Shown: positions 46,128-59,870, counted from the first letter of the stretch. The stretch: DNA of 64,000 nucleotides from Flaccisagitta enflata (GCA_965153355.1 OZ231128.1:27590001-27654000); one strand, 5' to 3'. Translations and numbers: made by a program. Notes: generated by a model from the letters alone, not told the origin.

Positions 46128-46606
46128 TGTAAGAGGGGGATTTCTGATGGACATTGACTCATGATATTCGGCGCTTGTAATCATGCATGTGGTATATCCT
46201 TTTGGTATTGATAACATTGTTGTCCTTTCCGTATGATACTATTTGATGATGATCGTTTACCGATGGAATATCAGATGACATAGATTCTGTATCTGTCTCT
46301 CTTTCTCTTAGACAGATTCGGGGTCTCTGGAGATGTGATATTCGATCGGGCCGCCCTTTACAACATACTAATCCATATTCCATTTGTCAGTCAGTCAGTG
46401 ATGAGTCCATAATCATCTATCATCGATGGCGAATACTATCAATTTGTAAAGACTGCAAGAATACGATAAACATCGTGTATAGACTGCATTGAAATATTCA
46501 TTGGAACATTCATAAAATCCGATGTGCTTGGACAACCATTCATCACACCTCATCCATGTGAGCAGGTGAGCATCGCAATAAGCACGGGGTGATATGCCGG
46601 CTTATA
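46128..46606 (+). repeat. 3' LTR of the outer element
   Basis: 479 bp. By eye it matches 26580-27058 apart from one G-to-A difference near 46186. It is followed by GCAA (46607-46610). Confidence 0.88.
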
Positions 46607-46659
46607 GCAAAACCAACAGGGAGGAGAACGAAGAAGTGCTAGAGGAAGAAGAAGATAAA

Positions 46660-46664
46660 GAAAA

Positions 46665-46697
<33 letters not shown>

Positions 46698-46883
46698 GTA
46701 CAGGCAGATAGACGGAGAAGCATAGAAGTTGTGAAATGGGGTAGAGTGGAAGCATCAGACAGGAAGAAAAAAGAGAACCTTGGTCTAAACAAAACAAAAT
46801 GAAACAAACAAAAGGAAAACCCAGGCTTTATGCGCATACATAAATAAGCACAGGAATGAGAGGAAAGACAGTGTATAAAAAAA

Positions 46884-46916
<33 letters not shown>
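46660..46916. repeat. two short (GA)n tracts
   Basis: GA repeats at about 46663-46697 and 46884-46916 with unique sequence between. Confidence 0.85.
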
Positions 46917-46920
<4 letters not shown>

Positions 46921-47213
46921 TCCTTGTAATGTAACCATATCAGTTTGTTCCTTCATCAGGTCTTTTGCACATATCCCCCATGCCCATGGCTTACGAGTCT
47001 TGTACAAGCCTTTTTATTTTTGCTTTATTTCCTGCTTCACCTCGTTAAGCGCTTTTTTTTTTTGCGACTCCTGTCTTCCATTTTACATTACATGCATCAA
47101 AAACATTCTCTTCATCCCATCCGTGATATTGTACGTGGTCAGCTGCTTTCGTTATACTGTACACTCGACAGAACCGCAGAAATAAAATGAAATACCAATC
47201 TAAGGTTGAGATA

Positions 47214-47389
47214 CAGTGGAACCCCGCAATAACAGCCTCGCTTTTAAAGGTCCCCCATCAATAAAGGTCAACATTTTGAGGTCCTAAATGGTAGTTTTTA
47301 ATGTGATTTCACCTCTCTTTAAAGGTTACCCTAACATAAAAGTGAAAAATCTTTAGTCCCAATGGGACCGATGAGGCGGGGTCCTACTG
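47214..47389. mobile_element. mariner-like MITE (176 bp)
   Basis: CAGTGGAACCCCGC and its inverse partner GCGGGGTCCTACTG match at 12 of 14 positions. TA flanks both ends (47212-47213 and 47390-47391). No transposase. Confidence 0.75.
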
Positions 47390-47429
47390 TAATTGAGAAA
47401 AAAAAACACGATTATTTCCACATGCAGAA

Positions 47430-47461
47430 GAACAAGGCCGGCTACACGGCCAATAAGTAGT
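47430..47461 (-). repeat. family A distal-end fragment
   Basis: AACAAGGCCGGCTACACGGC followed by CAATAAGTAGTCTCG. No hairpin end remains. Confidence 0.45.
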
Positions 47462-47510
47462 CTCGTTACAAACTAGCTTTGCCTTTCTTAAAACTCTAGT
47501 TTCGGCGCAT

Positions 47511-47685
<175 letters not shown>

Positions 47686-47960
47686 CTCTGTCCTACCTTC
47701 ATCTCTAACTTCAAAGGAACTCCCATTTTATTTTGCTGCACGACGTAGTAGGTCATTCAGAGAATCAGAAGAGGTTAATTCGAAACACACGAAAACAAAA
47801 CCTTTCTTTTAGTTTTTGTTTTCTCTCTCTTTAATTTTTGCTACTTCTCAACAGTCGTAAATTTTCATTTGAAATGTTTGTAAGCAAAAAGGAAATCACT
47901 TGAGCAACTGTTGTTGCATGATGTTGCTGGTATCGTCGCTATAGTTGTCTATGTTTTTAT
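47686..47960. other. unassigned stretch
   Basis: AT-rich unique sequence between microsatellites. No gene recognised. Confidence 0.4.
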
Positions 47961-47964
47961 TGCT

Positions 47965-47965
47965 T

Positions 47966-48057
<92 letters not shown>

Positions 48058-48207
48058 ATTGTTATTGTTATTGTTATTATTATTATTATTATTATATTTA
48101 TTTATTATTGTTATTTATTTGTTGTTATTTTGTTGTTATTTGTTGGTATTTGTTGTTGTTGTTGTTATTGTTATTGTTGTTGTTGTGTTGTTGTTGTTGT
48201 TGTTGTT
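47965..48207. repeat. (TTG)n/(TTA)n microsatellite
   Basis: About 30 TTG units, then TTA-rich variants and another TTG block. The Val/Leu/Cys frames across it are repeat translation. Confidence 0.95.
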
Positions 48208-48375
48208 ATAAGGGGTGGACCACCACTGGTGCTATTGGCGTTGTTGTTGGTGGTGTTGCCGGTGATGTTGTCATTGCCGTTTTTGTCGTAGTTTCAAGGG
48301 TCACGCAACAAACAACTATCGATAAACTTTTTAGAAATGGGTTTCGAGAACTGCATTTCTTAGTCTTCCAATTCC

Positions 48376-48510
48376 ACCTTTTCGACGACGACGACTTTGA
48401 CGGTCACAACGATGACGACGATGACGACGGCGACGACGATGATGACGAAGGCGACGACAGCAACGAGGGCGACGATAACAACGACGATGAAGGTGCCGAC
48501 AACAATGAGA
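48376..48510. repeat. GAC/GAT-rich trinucleotide tract
   Basis: Imperfect GACGAC/GATGAC triplets that translate to Asp-rich sequence on the + strand. No gene context. Confidence 0.85.
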
Positions 48511-48609
48511 TTCGGTCTCCCTCCAGAGTTCGCCAGTGGATCACCAGAGGTGAGTACCGATGAATGGCATTTTTTTTTTGCGTCGTCGTTGAAATTCAAC
48601 CGCATGGCA

Positions 48610-49165
<556 letters not shown>

Positions 49166-49296
49166 GTTGCCTCCAAGAAAATTCCTTTCTCTATCTCCGT
49201 CTGTCTATGTCTCTCTTTCCCATCCTGTCCATCTGATACTGTATGCGTGTCTGTGTGTCCATGTATTTTTGTCTGTCTCAGTATGTGTTTGTGTCG

Positions 49297-49890
<594 letters not shown>

Positions 49891-49898
49891 TTGGATTT

Positions 49899-49978
49899 CA
49901 CAAAAAAGTAGAGCGTCGAAATGTTGAGGTCATCAGTTGACACGTTGTTTCCAGAAAAGTGGATGCGTAGTTCGCAAC
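49899..49978. repeat. 80-bp dispersed repeat, copy 1
   Basis: CAAAAAAGTAGAGCGTCGAA through GTGGATGCGTAGTTCGC. A nearly identical direct copy lies at 51992-52069. Confidence 0.8.
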
Positions 49979-50289
49979 TCGATGAGATACATGACAAAAC
50001 AGCAATTTAAAAAAAAAAAAAAAAAAAAAAATTCAGTATTGTTTTAATGATAATAAAACTTGATAATGATAACAATAGTGGATGATGATGATGACAACAA
50101 TGAATGATAGCGTAACAAAATCAAGAAAAAAATATTAAACATTTTTGAAAAAATTTCAAAAAAAAAATCAAAAAAATTTTCAAACAAAATTTTCAAAAAA
50201 AATTTTCAAAAAACAAATATCACTCACCAAATCAAAGAATGATTATCCTCTTCTAGATTATCCTCTGAAAACGCAAGTGAAACATGCTT

Positions 50290-50830
50290 TTCCTGTTGCT
50301 GAGTTGATAATGATGACGACTGTTGATGATGACAATAGTAGTTGATGATGACGACAGTAGTTATTGATGATGACAGTAGTTGATGATAAAGACAGTAGTT
50401 GATGATGATGACAGTAGTTAATGAAGACGTAGTTGTGATGTGAGTAGTTGATGATTACGACAGTAGTTGATATGTGACAGTAGTTGATTATTGACAGTAG
50501 TTGATGATAATGACAGTAGCTTCAGATGATGACAGTAGTTGTGTGTGGCAATGGTGTGTGTGTGTGTGTTGTGTGCAGTAATTATAATGACAATGGTGTG
50601 TGTGGCAATGGTGTGTGATGACAATGGTTGTGATGTGACAGTAGTTGATGATGACAATTGATGATGACAGCAGTTATGATTGATAGCAGTTAATTGATGA
50701 TGTCAGAAGATTATTGATGTGACGGTAGTTGATGATGATGACAGTAGTTGATGATGTCAGAAGTTGATGATGATGACCATAGTTAATGATGATGTCAGAA
50801 GTTGATGATGATTACAGTAGTTGAAGATGA
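50290..50830. repeat. GATGACAGTAGTT imperfect repeat region
   Basis: Irregular units of about 13-18 bp based on TTGATGATGACAGTAG, with a short TG-rich interlude (50540-50620). Confidence 0.75.
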
Positions 50831-50859
50831 ATCTTGAAATCCATGATGGCAAACCAAAA

Positions 50860-51055
50860 AAAAACACAAATTTTAAAAAAATTTCAAAAAAATTCTGCAA
50901 AAAAATTTCAAAAAAAAAAATTGTTTAAAAATTTTCAAAAAAATTTTTAAATGAATTTTTTCAAAAAAATTTAAAATTTCAAAAAAATTCAAAAAAATTT
51001 CAAAAAATTTTTAAAAAATTTCAAAAAAATTCTTCAAATTTTCAAATTTTCAAAT
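50860..51055. repeat. AAATTTTCAAAA low-complexity tract
   Basis: A/T-rich TTTCAAAAAAATT-like repeats. The same type occurs at about 50127-50217. Confidence 0.8.
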
Positions 51056-51340
51056 ACCTGGAAGTCCATGATGGTATACCTTGAAGTTCATGGCGGCATA
51101 CCTTGAAGACCATGGTGGCATACCTTGAAGACCATGGTGACATACCTTACAGTCCATGGTGGCATACCTTGCAGTCCATGGTGGCATACCTAGAAGTCCG
51201 TGGTGGCATACCTAGAAGTCCGTGGTGGCATACCTTGAAGTCCGTGGTGGCATACCAGAAGTCCATGGTGGCATACGTGAGTCCATGATGGCATAACTTG
51301 AGATCCATGATGGCATACCTTATGATCCATGATGGCAAAC
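51056..51340. repeat. 22-bp tandem repeat (GTCCATGGTGGCATACC)
   Basis: About 12 units resembling GTCCATGGTGGCATACCTTG, varying at a few positions. Units follow one another without unique spacers, so this is not a CRISPR array. Confidence 0.85.
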
Positions 51341-51404
51341 CTAAAGAAAAACAAAATGTTATGAATGAACAAGTAAAAATTTTCATCAATCAAATCCATT
51401 TTAT

Positions 51405-51990
51405 AAATTGCTTAAGTCCTAGGTATATTACTACATAAATAAATAAAAAAAAGCTAATATCTCATACACAGACCTCAGATTTAATTCAAATTTTGCAGGG
51501 GCTGTTGAATTGACATCTTTACTAGTATACCAAATTAAAAAAAAATTCACATGCCTTTACTACCCTTTGCCTATGTAAATTGCCTAAGTCCTAGTAACAT
51601 ATTACTATATAAATAAGGTAATATCTCATGAACCAGACCTCAGATTTAATTCAAATTTTGCAGGGGTTGTTTGTTTAATACCCTGTGCTTGTATACCAAA
51701 TTAAAAAAAAATTCACATAGGTTTACTACCCTCTACCTATGGAAATCGCCTAAGTCTAGTAAAATATTACTACAAAAATAATAGGCAAAGGGTAGTAAAA
51801 GTTTATGAATTTTTCTGAAAATTGGTACACAAGCTCCCATTGACATAAAAATACCACTGGTAAAGTTTCATGAACTTCTGAGGTCTGGTTCAAAAGATAT
51901 GAGAAGGTTTTAAACGACGACGACAAACGAACAAACAAACAGACTACGTATCACTGCTACTTCATAGTCACCGACGAAAACTGTTCGTCG
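51405..51990. mobile_element. Family C: 165-bp core repeats plus terminal hairpin
   Basis: Two direct units of about 165 bp (TGCCTAAGTCCTAG, then CAGACCTCAGATTTAATTCA and ACTACCCT) are followed by a partial third and then an inverted unit (51781-51905). After GACAAACGAACAAACAAACA comes a hairpin CCGACGAA...TTCGTCGG (51971-51993). Core repeats plus an end hairpin recall bivalve pearl elements; this is inference only. Confidence 0.5.
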
Positions 51991-51991
51991 G

Positions 51992-52069
51992 GGACAAAAA
52001 AGTAGAGCGTCGAAATGTTAAGGTCATCAGTTGACACGTTGTTTCCAGAAAAGTGGATGCGTAGTTCGC
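51992..52069. repeat. 80-bp dispersed repeat, copy 2
   Basis: Direct copy of 49899-49978 with about one base changed. Confidence 0.8.
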
Positions 52070-52207
52070 GGAAAACTTTGATAAAACGCAAGCAAGGAAA
52101 GGACGGAGTTGGAGGAAGATGTGGTAATGTGGGTTTGGAAACTAAGAGTAGGTAAAACGTACCTATTGAGGAAAACGCGGGAGAGTAGCCCACTAAGAAA
52201 AAACACT

Positions 52208-52569
52208 TTTTAGTCGCGTGCACGCGACTCTACAACCCGCTTTGTCCGTCGATCGGTCGGTTGGTCGGTTGGTCGGTCGGTCTGTCACACTTTACTTGTT
52301 TTTATCAATTTTATTTCTTTAAGTCATTTTTAGTCATTCTAAGTAATTCTAAGACATTCTAAGTCATTCTTAGTCATCTTAAGTCATTTTAAGTCATTTT
52401 AAGTCATTCTAAGTCATTTTTGGTCATAAGGACATTTCATCATTTTAAGTCCTGTTTAGTCATTTTAAGTCATTTTTAGTCATTCTAAGTCATTCAAAGT
52501 CATTCTTAGGCATTCTAAGTCATTCAAAGTCAGAAAATTTCGCACGCGACTTATAGGTGTTGGCCTTGT
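52208..52569 (+). mobile_element. Family A element with AAGTCATTTT array
   Basis: Hairpin AGTCGCGTGCACGCGACT, CTACAACCCGCTTTGTCCGT, a GGTCGGTT run, about 220 bp of 10-bp AAGTCATTTT units, then TCGCACGCGACTTATAGGTG and TTGGCCTTGTT. The array is the inverse complement of that in the oppositely oriented copy at 25576. Confidence 0.75.
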
Positions 52570-52570
52570 T

Positions 52571-52847
52571 CATAGAAAAGTTCTCTATCAAAGAGATATG
52601 ACTCAAAATCATGAAAATAGATGGTCAATGACAAAAATTTGACCATGGGATTTTCTTTAAAGTGTGCCCGCCACCACTCTCATATCCCATAGGAAATGTT
52701 TAGGAGGATTTTGGTCTGCAGAGCCTCCCATCTCTTATGATGGGAAATGGGGTAAGTGGCGGGCACACTTTATAGAAGCCCCATGGCCAAATTTTTGTCA
52801 TGGACCATGTATCTTTATGATCTCTTTGATAGAGAACTTTTCTATGA
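52571..52847. mobile_element. foldback MITE adjoining family A copy
   Basis: CATAGAAAAGTTCTCTATCA on the left is inverse to TGATAGAGAACTTTTCTATG on the right, and the arms continue inward past GTGTGCCCGCCAC/GTGGCGGGCACAC. The loop region resembles the centre of the MITE at 7808. A further inverse pair GTAGCCCACTAAG/CTTAGTGGGCTAC (52187 and 52867) lies outside both elements. Confidence 0.7.
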
Positions 52848-52879
52848 AAAGACGTGTTTTCTTAGTGGGCTACTGGAGA

Positions 52880-53470
52880 ATGATGCGGCTAGGTGGTGGA
52901 AGGTACCACCTTGTCAATTAATATACAGTCACCCAGGAAGAAACTTCTTCTATGAAAGAATGCCGTTTCTGAACAACGATAACCAGGTTTGGTCCTACTT
53001 TTAAAAAAGGTTTTTCAAATGCAGCCAATCTGCAGTCAGTAACTGAATTCGTTTGGGTGCAGCATTGTCTTAAAGTGGATAGTTCGTTTCAGGTGTTCGT
53101 ATATTTATTGGCAAAAAATAGGGGACGCAGCGGACAAAGAAACAAACATTTTGATACGGTTACTATTATGAAGCTTTATTGCATGGCTTGGTTTAGCGCT
53201 AGAATTGTCCTTTTGTACTATCATTGTATCATTTAAGCGGTTGTTAAGCGACATTGCAGATACATACAAAAAGAGAATCTCCGCTCGACACCATCTTGAT
53301 TAAGGCATGAAACAATGTTATGCTTTGGAATAACACGCTATTAGTACTTACCTGTTTTCGTAGTTGAAGGCCAAGGTTGGATACAGCAAATAAGGAAAAA
53401 GAGATAAAGGAAAAAGGAAAATGGTCACAGTCAATTATTCATTCATGCTAAGTGTCGTTTAGCGACGATG
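52880..53470. other. unassigned stretch
   Basis: No gene recognised. Confidence 0.4.
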
Positions 53471-53474
53471 CAAA

Positions 53475-53690
<216 letters not shown>

Positions 53691-53809
53691 CCATTAAAAT
53701 CTCCAAATAGATACTTTGCCAAACTGGAGAGATAAAGGCAGATGAGCCGTTCTAAGTCACGAGCTTCTCTAGACGGCGATTTGTTTGACTGTCCTTCGTT
53801 CTTTTACAG

Positions 53810-54446
53810 TTTTTAGTCGCGTGCTACGCGACTCTACACCCCGCTATGTCGGTCGGTCGGTCGGTCGGTCGGTCCGTTGGTTGGTCGGTCGCACCGTGGC
53901 TAAAAACCACCCCCGACGCGGAACGGAGACCGACCAACCCCTTTACCAACCTAAACCACCATCACCGTGGCTAAAAACCTTCCCCGACGCAGAAGGGAGA
54001 CCGACCAATCCCTTTACCAACCTAAACCACACCATCACCGTGGCTAAAAACCACCCCCGACGCAGAACGGAGACTGAGCAACCCCTTTACCAACCTAAAC
54101 CACCATCACCGTGGCTGAAAACCACCTCCGACGCAGAGGGGAGACCGACCAACCCCTTTACCAACCTAAACCACCATCACCGTGGCTAAAAACCACCCCC
54201 GACGCAGAACGGAGACCGACCAACCCCTTTACCAACCTAAACCACCATCACCGTGGCTAAAAACCACCCCCGACGCAGAAGGGAGACCAACCAACCCCTT
54301 TACCAACCTAAACCCTTTTTACTTTTTTGGCGTTTTTGAGCTTTTTGAGCATACGGCTCCTGCCCAAATGACCTAGTGACCTTCTCCAGCATTGCTCCTG
54401 CCCACCCGCACGTGACTAGAATAGCCGTGTATTTGGCCTTGTTTTT
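53810..54446 (+). mobile_element. Family A element with 71-bp tandem cargo
   Basis: Hairpin AGTCGCGTGCTACGCGACT, CTACACCCCGC, a GGTC run (53848-53870), six units of 70-72 bp, then CTCCTGCCCACCCGCACGTG and ATAGCCGTGTATTTGGCCTT. Frames through the array are repeat translation. Confidence 0.75.
53893..54315. repeat. 71-bp tandem repeat, six units
   Basis: Units contain CACCGTGGCTAAAAACCACC, GACGCAGAACGGAGACCGAC and CCCTTTACCAACCTAAACC, with small length differences. Confidence 0.85.
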
Positions 54447-54552
54447 CTACGCCCCTGCCTAACCGCTCACGTTTGTCTCGACCTAAAAAATTGCAAAATG
54501 TACTCAACCCTCCATCTGAACCGTCGCGAACTATTTCTTAAACCAATTACAG

Positions 54553-54739
54553 AAAAACAAGGCCAGATACACGGCAATCCAGTCGCGGACGGTTGGGCAG
54601 GAGCAGTAATGCAAAAACTGCTCGAAATTCAAAAATGTGCCGGACGGACGGACGGACCGACCAACCGACCTACCGACCTACCGACCTACCGACCAACCGA
54701 CACGGCAAGGTGTAGAGTCGCGTGTCCGCGACAAAAAAA
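54553..54739 (-). mobile_element. Family A element (GGAC subtype)
   Basis: Reverse orientation: AAAACAAGGCCAGATACACG, CCAGTCGCGGACGGTTGGGC, a GGAC/GACC run (54642-54702), then the hairpin AGTCGCGTGTCCGCGAC. It sits 106 bp from the previous copy in the opposite orientation. Confidence 0.75.
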
Positions 54740-54850
54740 ATTGCCTTTTCGGGATTTCATTCTGTATCGAGAACTCCGTCAATTGCCTGTACGATAACTG
54801 ACAGGTTGTCAATTAATTCTTTTTTGGCTTTTCCGCTCTTTCCCAATCGA

Positions 54851-55900
<1,050 letters not shown>

Positions 55901-55902
55901 GT

Positions 55903-55993
55903 CTCTCTCTCTCTGTTTGTCTCTGTCTCTGTCTCTGTCTCTCGGTCTCTGTCTCTGTCTCTCGGTCTCTCTCTCTGTCTCTCGGTCTCTCTC

Positions 55994-56033
<40 letters not shown>
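55903..56033. repeat. (CTCTGT)n and (CT)n tract
   Basis: CTCTGTCTCTGT and CTCGGTCT variants leading into pure CT. Confidence 0.9.
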
Positions 56034-56034
<1 letters not shown>

Positions 56035-56321
56035 TCATCCAAGACGTAAATCCATTTTTCATCTTGTCGGCCGAGAGATGGTGAGGAGACGATGGTGGAG
56101 GAGCTCCAAAATGATGAGGGCATGGAAAAAAAAAAGAGCATGCGGGGAAGTATAAACTTTCGTCTAGGTTTAGTATACTGTAAAGATGTAGAACTACCGT
56201 TTCAAATTTCAAAGACTCAAACGGTTTATTTTCCCAAGGAAGCTTACAAACAAAGACTTAATATTCAGTTTGCATAAAATTGGGGATAAATCTTACTTAC
56301 AGACATGCTGAGGTCTGTGGG

Positions 56322-56440
56322 GAAAACAAGGCTGGATACACGACAACCTTAGTCGCGTGCGGGTGGGCAGGGGCGGCGAAAAAAAGAAAAGCGTGACAGA
56401 CCGACAGACTGACGGACCGACCAACGGACCGACTAAAAAA
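56322..56440 (-). mobile_element. Family A element lacking its hairpin end
   Basis: AAAACAAGGCTGGATACACG, TAGTCGCGTGCGGGTGGGCA and a GACC/GACGGACC run. It then stops at CCGACTAAAAAAAC without the terminal hairpin. Confidence 0.6.
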
Positions 56441-57299
56441 ACTTTGGAATATTTAGCCCTGGTGCATTTAATTAAGGGGTAAAACTTTTACAACAAAGTA
56501 GAATCATATCATGAAAAAACTCAAAAATCAACCCAACATTATTCACACCCAGCATCGTTAGGTAGTGGAGTAGACGGCTGAGGGAGTCAGAGCGAGGATG
56601 AGGATAGGAAAGGAAGCGGTCGGGAGGTAGAGACCGGGCCTTTCGAGCTCTAAAGGCTCAAGGCGCCAAGAGAAAGAAAGAAGCTTTAGTCCCATCCGCA
56701 CAAGTGAGAAGACCCTCCAGTGAATGTGTGTGTGTGTGAGTGTGTGTGTGTGTGTGAGTGAGTTTGTTTTTTTAGGTGTTCAATCAAGAAAGGCGTCACG
56801 AAGAAAAACTTGGCCCGCTCTTCGGTCCGTCGGTCTTTTTAATCACTTTGCAGCAACTTCAGTACCAAGCATGTTCAGTATGGCTGCAGTATGCAATGAA
56901 ATTTCGAAGCCGCTCCATTTCATATGTAATCTCTACGAATTATTTGTCTAAAAACGTCACCACTGCAGGCGGTCCGAAAAAAAACCTGATAACAAACCTC
57001 CATTCTCACACCTCTCTCCCCCCTCAGCCCACCTTCTGATATCCTGATCTTAGTGGCCCCATGCTGTGGGAAACCCCATTCTAACGTTTCAAATCAACGC
57101 TAACTACTTTCAATCCACCTGCTCTCTGATCCCCAGCAGATGACCCCTGGCTTAGGAAAACCTCCATAACATAGAATCGTGCGATTCATGTTATCAAAAC
57201 CATCCTCTTCCAGGTCCCATTTCTGTCCTCGACCCTCCCTCCAAATCACCCCATACTGCGTCCAAAATGTCTCTTTTTCACATTTTTTTTTCTTTTCTC
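56441..57299. other. unassigned stretch
   Basis: Contains a short TGTGTGTGAG tract (56724-56762). No gene recognised. Confidence 0.4.
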
Positions 57300-57360
57300 C
57301 TTTTAGTTGCGGACACGCAACTCCATGAGGGGCTTTGTCTATCTGTCCGTCTCTTTGTCC
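57300..57360 (+). repeat. family A hairpin-end fragment (TTGC subtype)
   Basis: TTTTAGTTGCGGACACGCAACT with a short CTGTCCGTC stretch. Same subtype as the complete copy 450 bp downstream, in the opposite orientation. Confidence 0.6.
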
Positions 57361-57639
57361 ATAAACACGGGTCAAAAAGAGGGAAACGAGTGTTTTAGAA
57401 GCTGTTTGTGTATGTGTCGATGTTGGAAAGGGGGTTAGGTAAGGGACGTTGGGTGAGGATGGGGGTTGGACGCCTCTGCCCCCCCCCCCGTCTGCAACGA
57501 TATTGTGACCCCGCGTCACTTGTTTCTGTACTGAAGCACCTCCTTCCTTTTTTCTCCGCTTCATTTCCTCTGCTCGGCTTTTCACTTCACCCTTCGCTCT
57601 CCCACTTTACCGGCCAAAGGCGGTGCGATTGCGTGTTCC

Positions 57640-58100
57640 CGCTTACAGTGTGTAACATACGCCGATTGCATCCCGGGACTTTGCTGAATCGCTCATATGT
57701 GCCTCGTTCCAGCTCGATGGGAACCTTTTTTAAGCCCTCACATTGAAGTTGACGGAAACAAGGCCGGATACACGGCCATCAGTTGCGGACGGGTGGGGAG
57801 GGGCGGAAATACGCGTTTTCCCACTTTTCAACTCGAGCGTGACCAACCGACCGACCGACGGACGGACAAAGCCTCTTATAGAGTTGCGTGTCCGCAACTA
57901 AAAATCCCCTTAAGCATCCCCTTAAAAATATCCTTTTATTTTCTTTGTTAATTTCAAATAGACCCCAAAAAGGTTCCTATCAAGCTAGAAAGCTGCGCAT
58001 TGGCCAGTTTGAAATAAAATCGTGAGTGTCACATTAGAAAGGGTGCGCATGAGAGCGATTTAATGAAGTCCCGGGATGCAATCGGCGTAGTGTACAACAT
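57640..58100. mobile_element. inverted-repeat element enclosing a family A copy
   Basis: TACGCCGATTGCATCCCGGG with ACTT near 57659 has an exact inverse at 58064-58087. Similarity continues inward (AATCGCTC-like) for about 50 bp. A complete family A copy lies between the arms. Confidence 0.6.
57755..57904 (-). mobile_element. Family A element (TTGC subtype)
   Basis: AAACAAGGCCGGATACACGG, ATCAGTTGCGGACGGGTGGG, a GACC/GACGGAC run, then the hairpin AGTTGCGTGTCCGCAACT. Both the distal arm and the hairpin carry T/A where most copies carry C/G, so base pairing is kept. Confidence 0.75.
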
Positions 58101-58104
58101 GCGA

Positions 58105-58670
58105 TGTCATGACATGGGAGACAGTTGAAAGCAGGAAGAACCGCACGAACGCATGCGTGTTAGTTTGTGTAGTACATGGTATTGAGGATTAGTCTAAACG
58201 CATGATCATTTCTTTAAAACACATGTATGCATGAGTGCTCATGGCAAATTGACGCCCCCCCTCCCGCCCCCCCCTCTTTGATTTTCTTCCCTATCACAAA
58301 ATATTCTCACCATAAAGCATTGAAATGGTAAATTTCGACCATATTTAGTACGGAATTGTCTTGTAACCATGAAATTTTGATCTCTTAGAACTTATATCGA
58401 TGTATACACGCATACGTCTGCAGATATGCCCTCTCTGGACGATGTGTCTGTGTAAACTGATTAGTCAAAAACAGTGCAATTCAGCCTCGCAGCGGGAACG
58501 CCTCCATCGCCTCCCATCGCCTCGATGCCGCTAGGAAAGGAGAAAAAGCTCCTACGAGTCCTTGCAAGGTCTCCATGATCATCTTAACATTTAACCTACT
58601 CAATTCTTTTCCTCATAACTTTTCGCGTACGCAGGGAGGGAGAAAGATAACGAGAGTTGCCTGACTGCTG
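58105..58670. other. unassigned stretch
   Basis: C-rich runs near 58254-58277. No gene recognised. Confidence 0.4.
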
Positions 58671-58672
58671 CT

Positions 58673-58800
<128 letters not shown>

Positions 58801-59045
58801 CAGCAAGACAGTCTGAGACAGATAGCCAGGCAAAAAGTTAGTGCCGACTGAATTGACAAGACGTTATGAACTTTTTGAAAAATGAACTTCGCTACAGTTC
58901 TGAATTTCCTCAAGCAAAATTGTTGGGGAGTACTTCGAATGGACCCACGGCCACGCAAGAAAAAGAATCTGTTGTCTTGTGTACTTTTGAAAAACGGAAG
59001 TCAATAAGCAATATTCCATACACAAATACACACAAACGCAAGTAA

Positions 59046-59075
59046 CACCTGTCTCACAATTATTGATACTGGATG
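59046..59075. repeat. solo end of the 11430-type MITE
   Basis: ACACCTGTCTCACAATTATT followed by GATACTGG matches the terminal repeat of the MITE at 11430-11640. No inverse partner seen nearby. Confidence 0.5.
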
Positions 59076-59284
59076 TAATTAGGAGTTAAGAAATTAATAT
59101 TTCTCTCATGAAAAAACTTCTGTACACCAAACAGTATCTTACATGATTTATTTATACAGAAAATGATACTTATTGGACTTTTTGTTAAAATCGAAACAAT
59201 CAAACTGATAGAAAGTCCTGTGAGCGTCCCTCCTCCATCCACTAAGTTTTCTTCCAATCAAAAAAATTTGATAATTTTGAGATT

Positions 59285-59286
<2 letters not shown>

Positions 59287-59370
<84 letters not shown>
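59287..59370. repeat. (CA)n microsatellite
   Basis: About 42 CA units. Confidence 0.95.
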
Positions 59371-59372
<2 letters not shown>

Positions 59373-59589
59373 CGTGGGGAGATGAAGAAAATGTCTCCCC
59401 GCGCGCACATTGTCCCAATTTCTGACAGACAGGCAGAAGTCGCGCAGTTCGTAATTTTCAATGGAAATGTCAGAGATGTCGGAGATGTCACGGATATCAC
59501 AAAGATCACGGGGGAAGTGAGGACGCGATGGTCACAGTCTCACAGGCGACGATTGAGGATCCTTTGGGGGTGTGCGAGAGGATTGGGTG

Positions 59590-59870
59590 ACAATTTAGTG
59601 GATGAGATTGACAATTCTGCGGATGCGGGTGACAATTCAGTGAATGTAAGTGAAACTTTTGTGGATGCGAAAGACGTGAAGATGGCGAGGGCTGTGCAAG
59701 AGAATTGAGTGCCTATTCAGTGGATGAGAGTGACAATTCAGTGGATGCGAGTGACAATTCAGTGGATGCGAGTGACAATTTAGTAGATGCCAAGGGCGTG
59801 AAGATGGCGAGTGATGTGCGTTGTGCGGGTGAATAGGGTGACAATTTAGTGGATGCGAGGGATACGTGAA
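59590..59870. repeat. 21-bp tandem repeat
   Basis: Units resembling GTGGATGCGAGTGACAATTC, about ten copies, several diverged (GCGAAAGACGTGAAGATGG variants occur twice). Multiple-of-three spacing keeps some frames open. Confidence 0.75.

Larger units (their letters stand above)
26580..46606 (+). mobile_element. outer gag-only LTR retrotransposon, interrupted by a BEL/Pao element
   Basis: The 479-bp LTRs (26580-27058 and 46128-46606) start TGTAAG and end CTTATA. GCAA duplications lie at 26576-26579 and 46607-46610. Two bases after the 5' LTR is a primer-binding site whose first ten bases, TGGTGCATCG, match the complement of the 3' end of animal tRNA-Gly. A purine tract precedes the 3' LTR. Without the nested element and its duplicated ACGTC it is about 7.5 kb. 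It encodes an unrecognised 281-aa protein and a Gag-like protein, and I see no protease, RT or integrase. By eye the LTRs differ at one base (G/A near 26638/46186), so insertion was recent. Probably non-autonomous. Confidence 0.85.

Noticed and set aside
51056-51340. CRISPR-like array of 22-bp repeats
   Set aside because: Units are contiguous with no unique spacers, and the surroundings are eukaryotic transposon-rich DNA.
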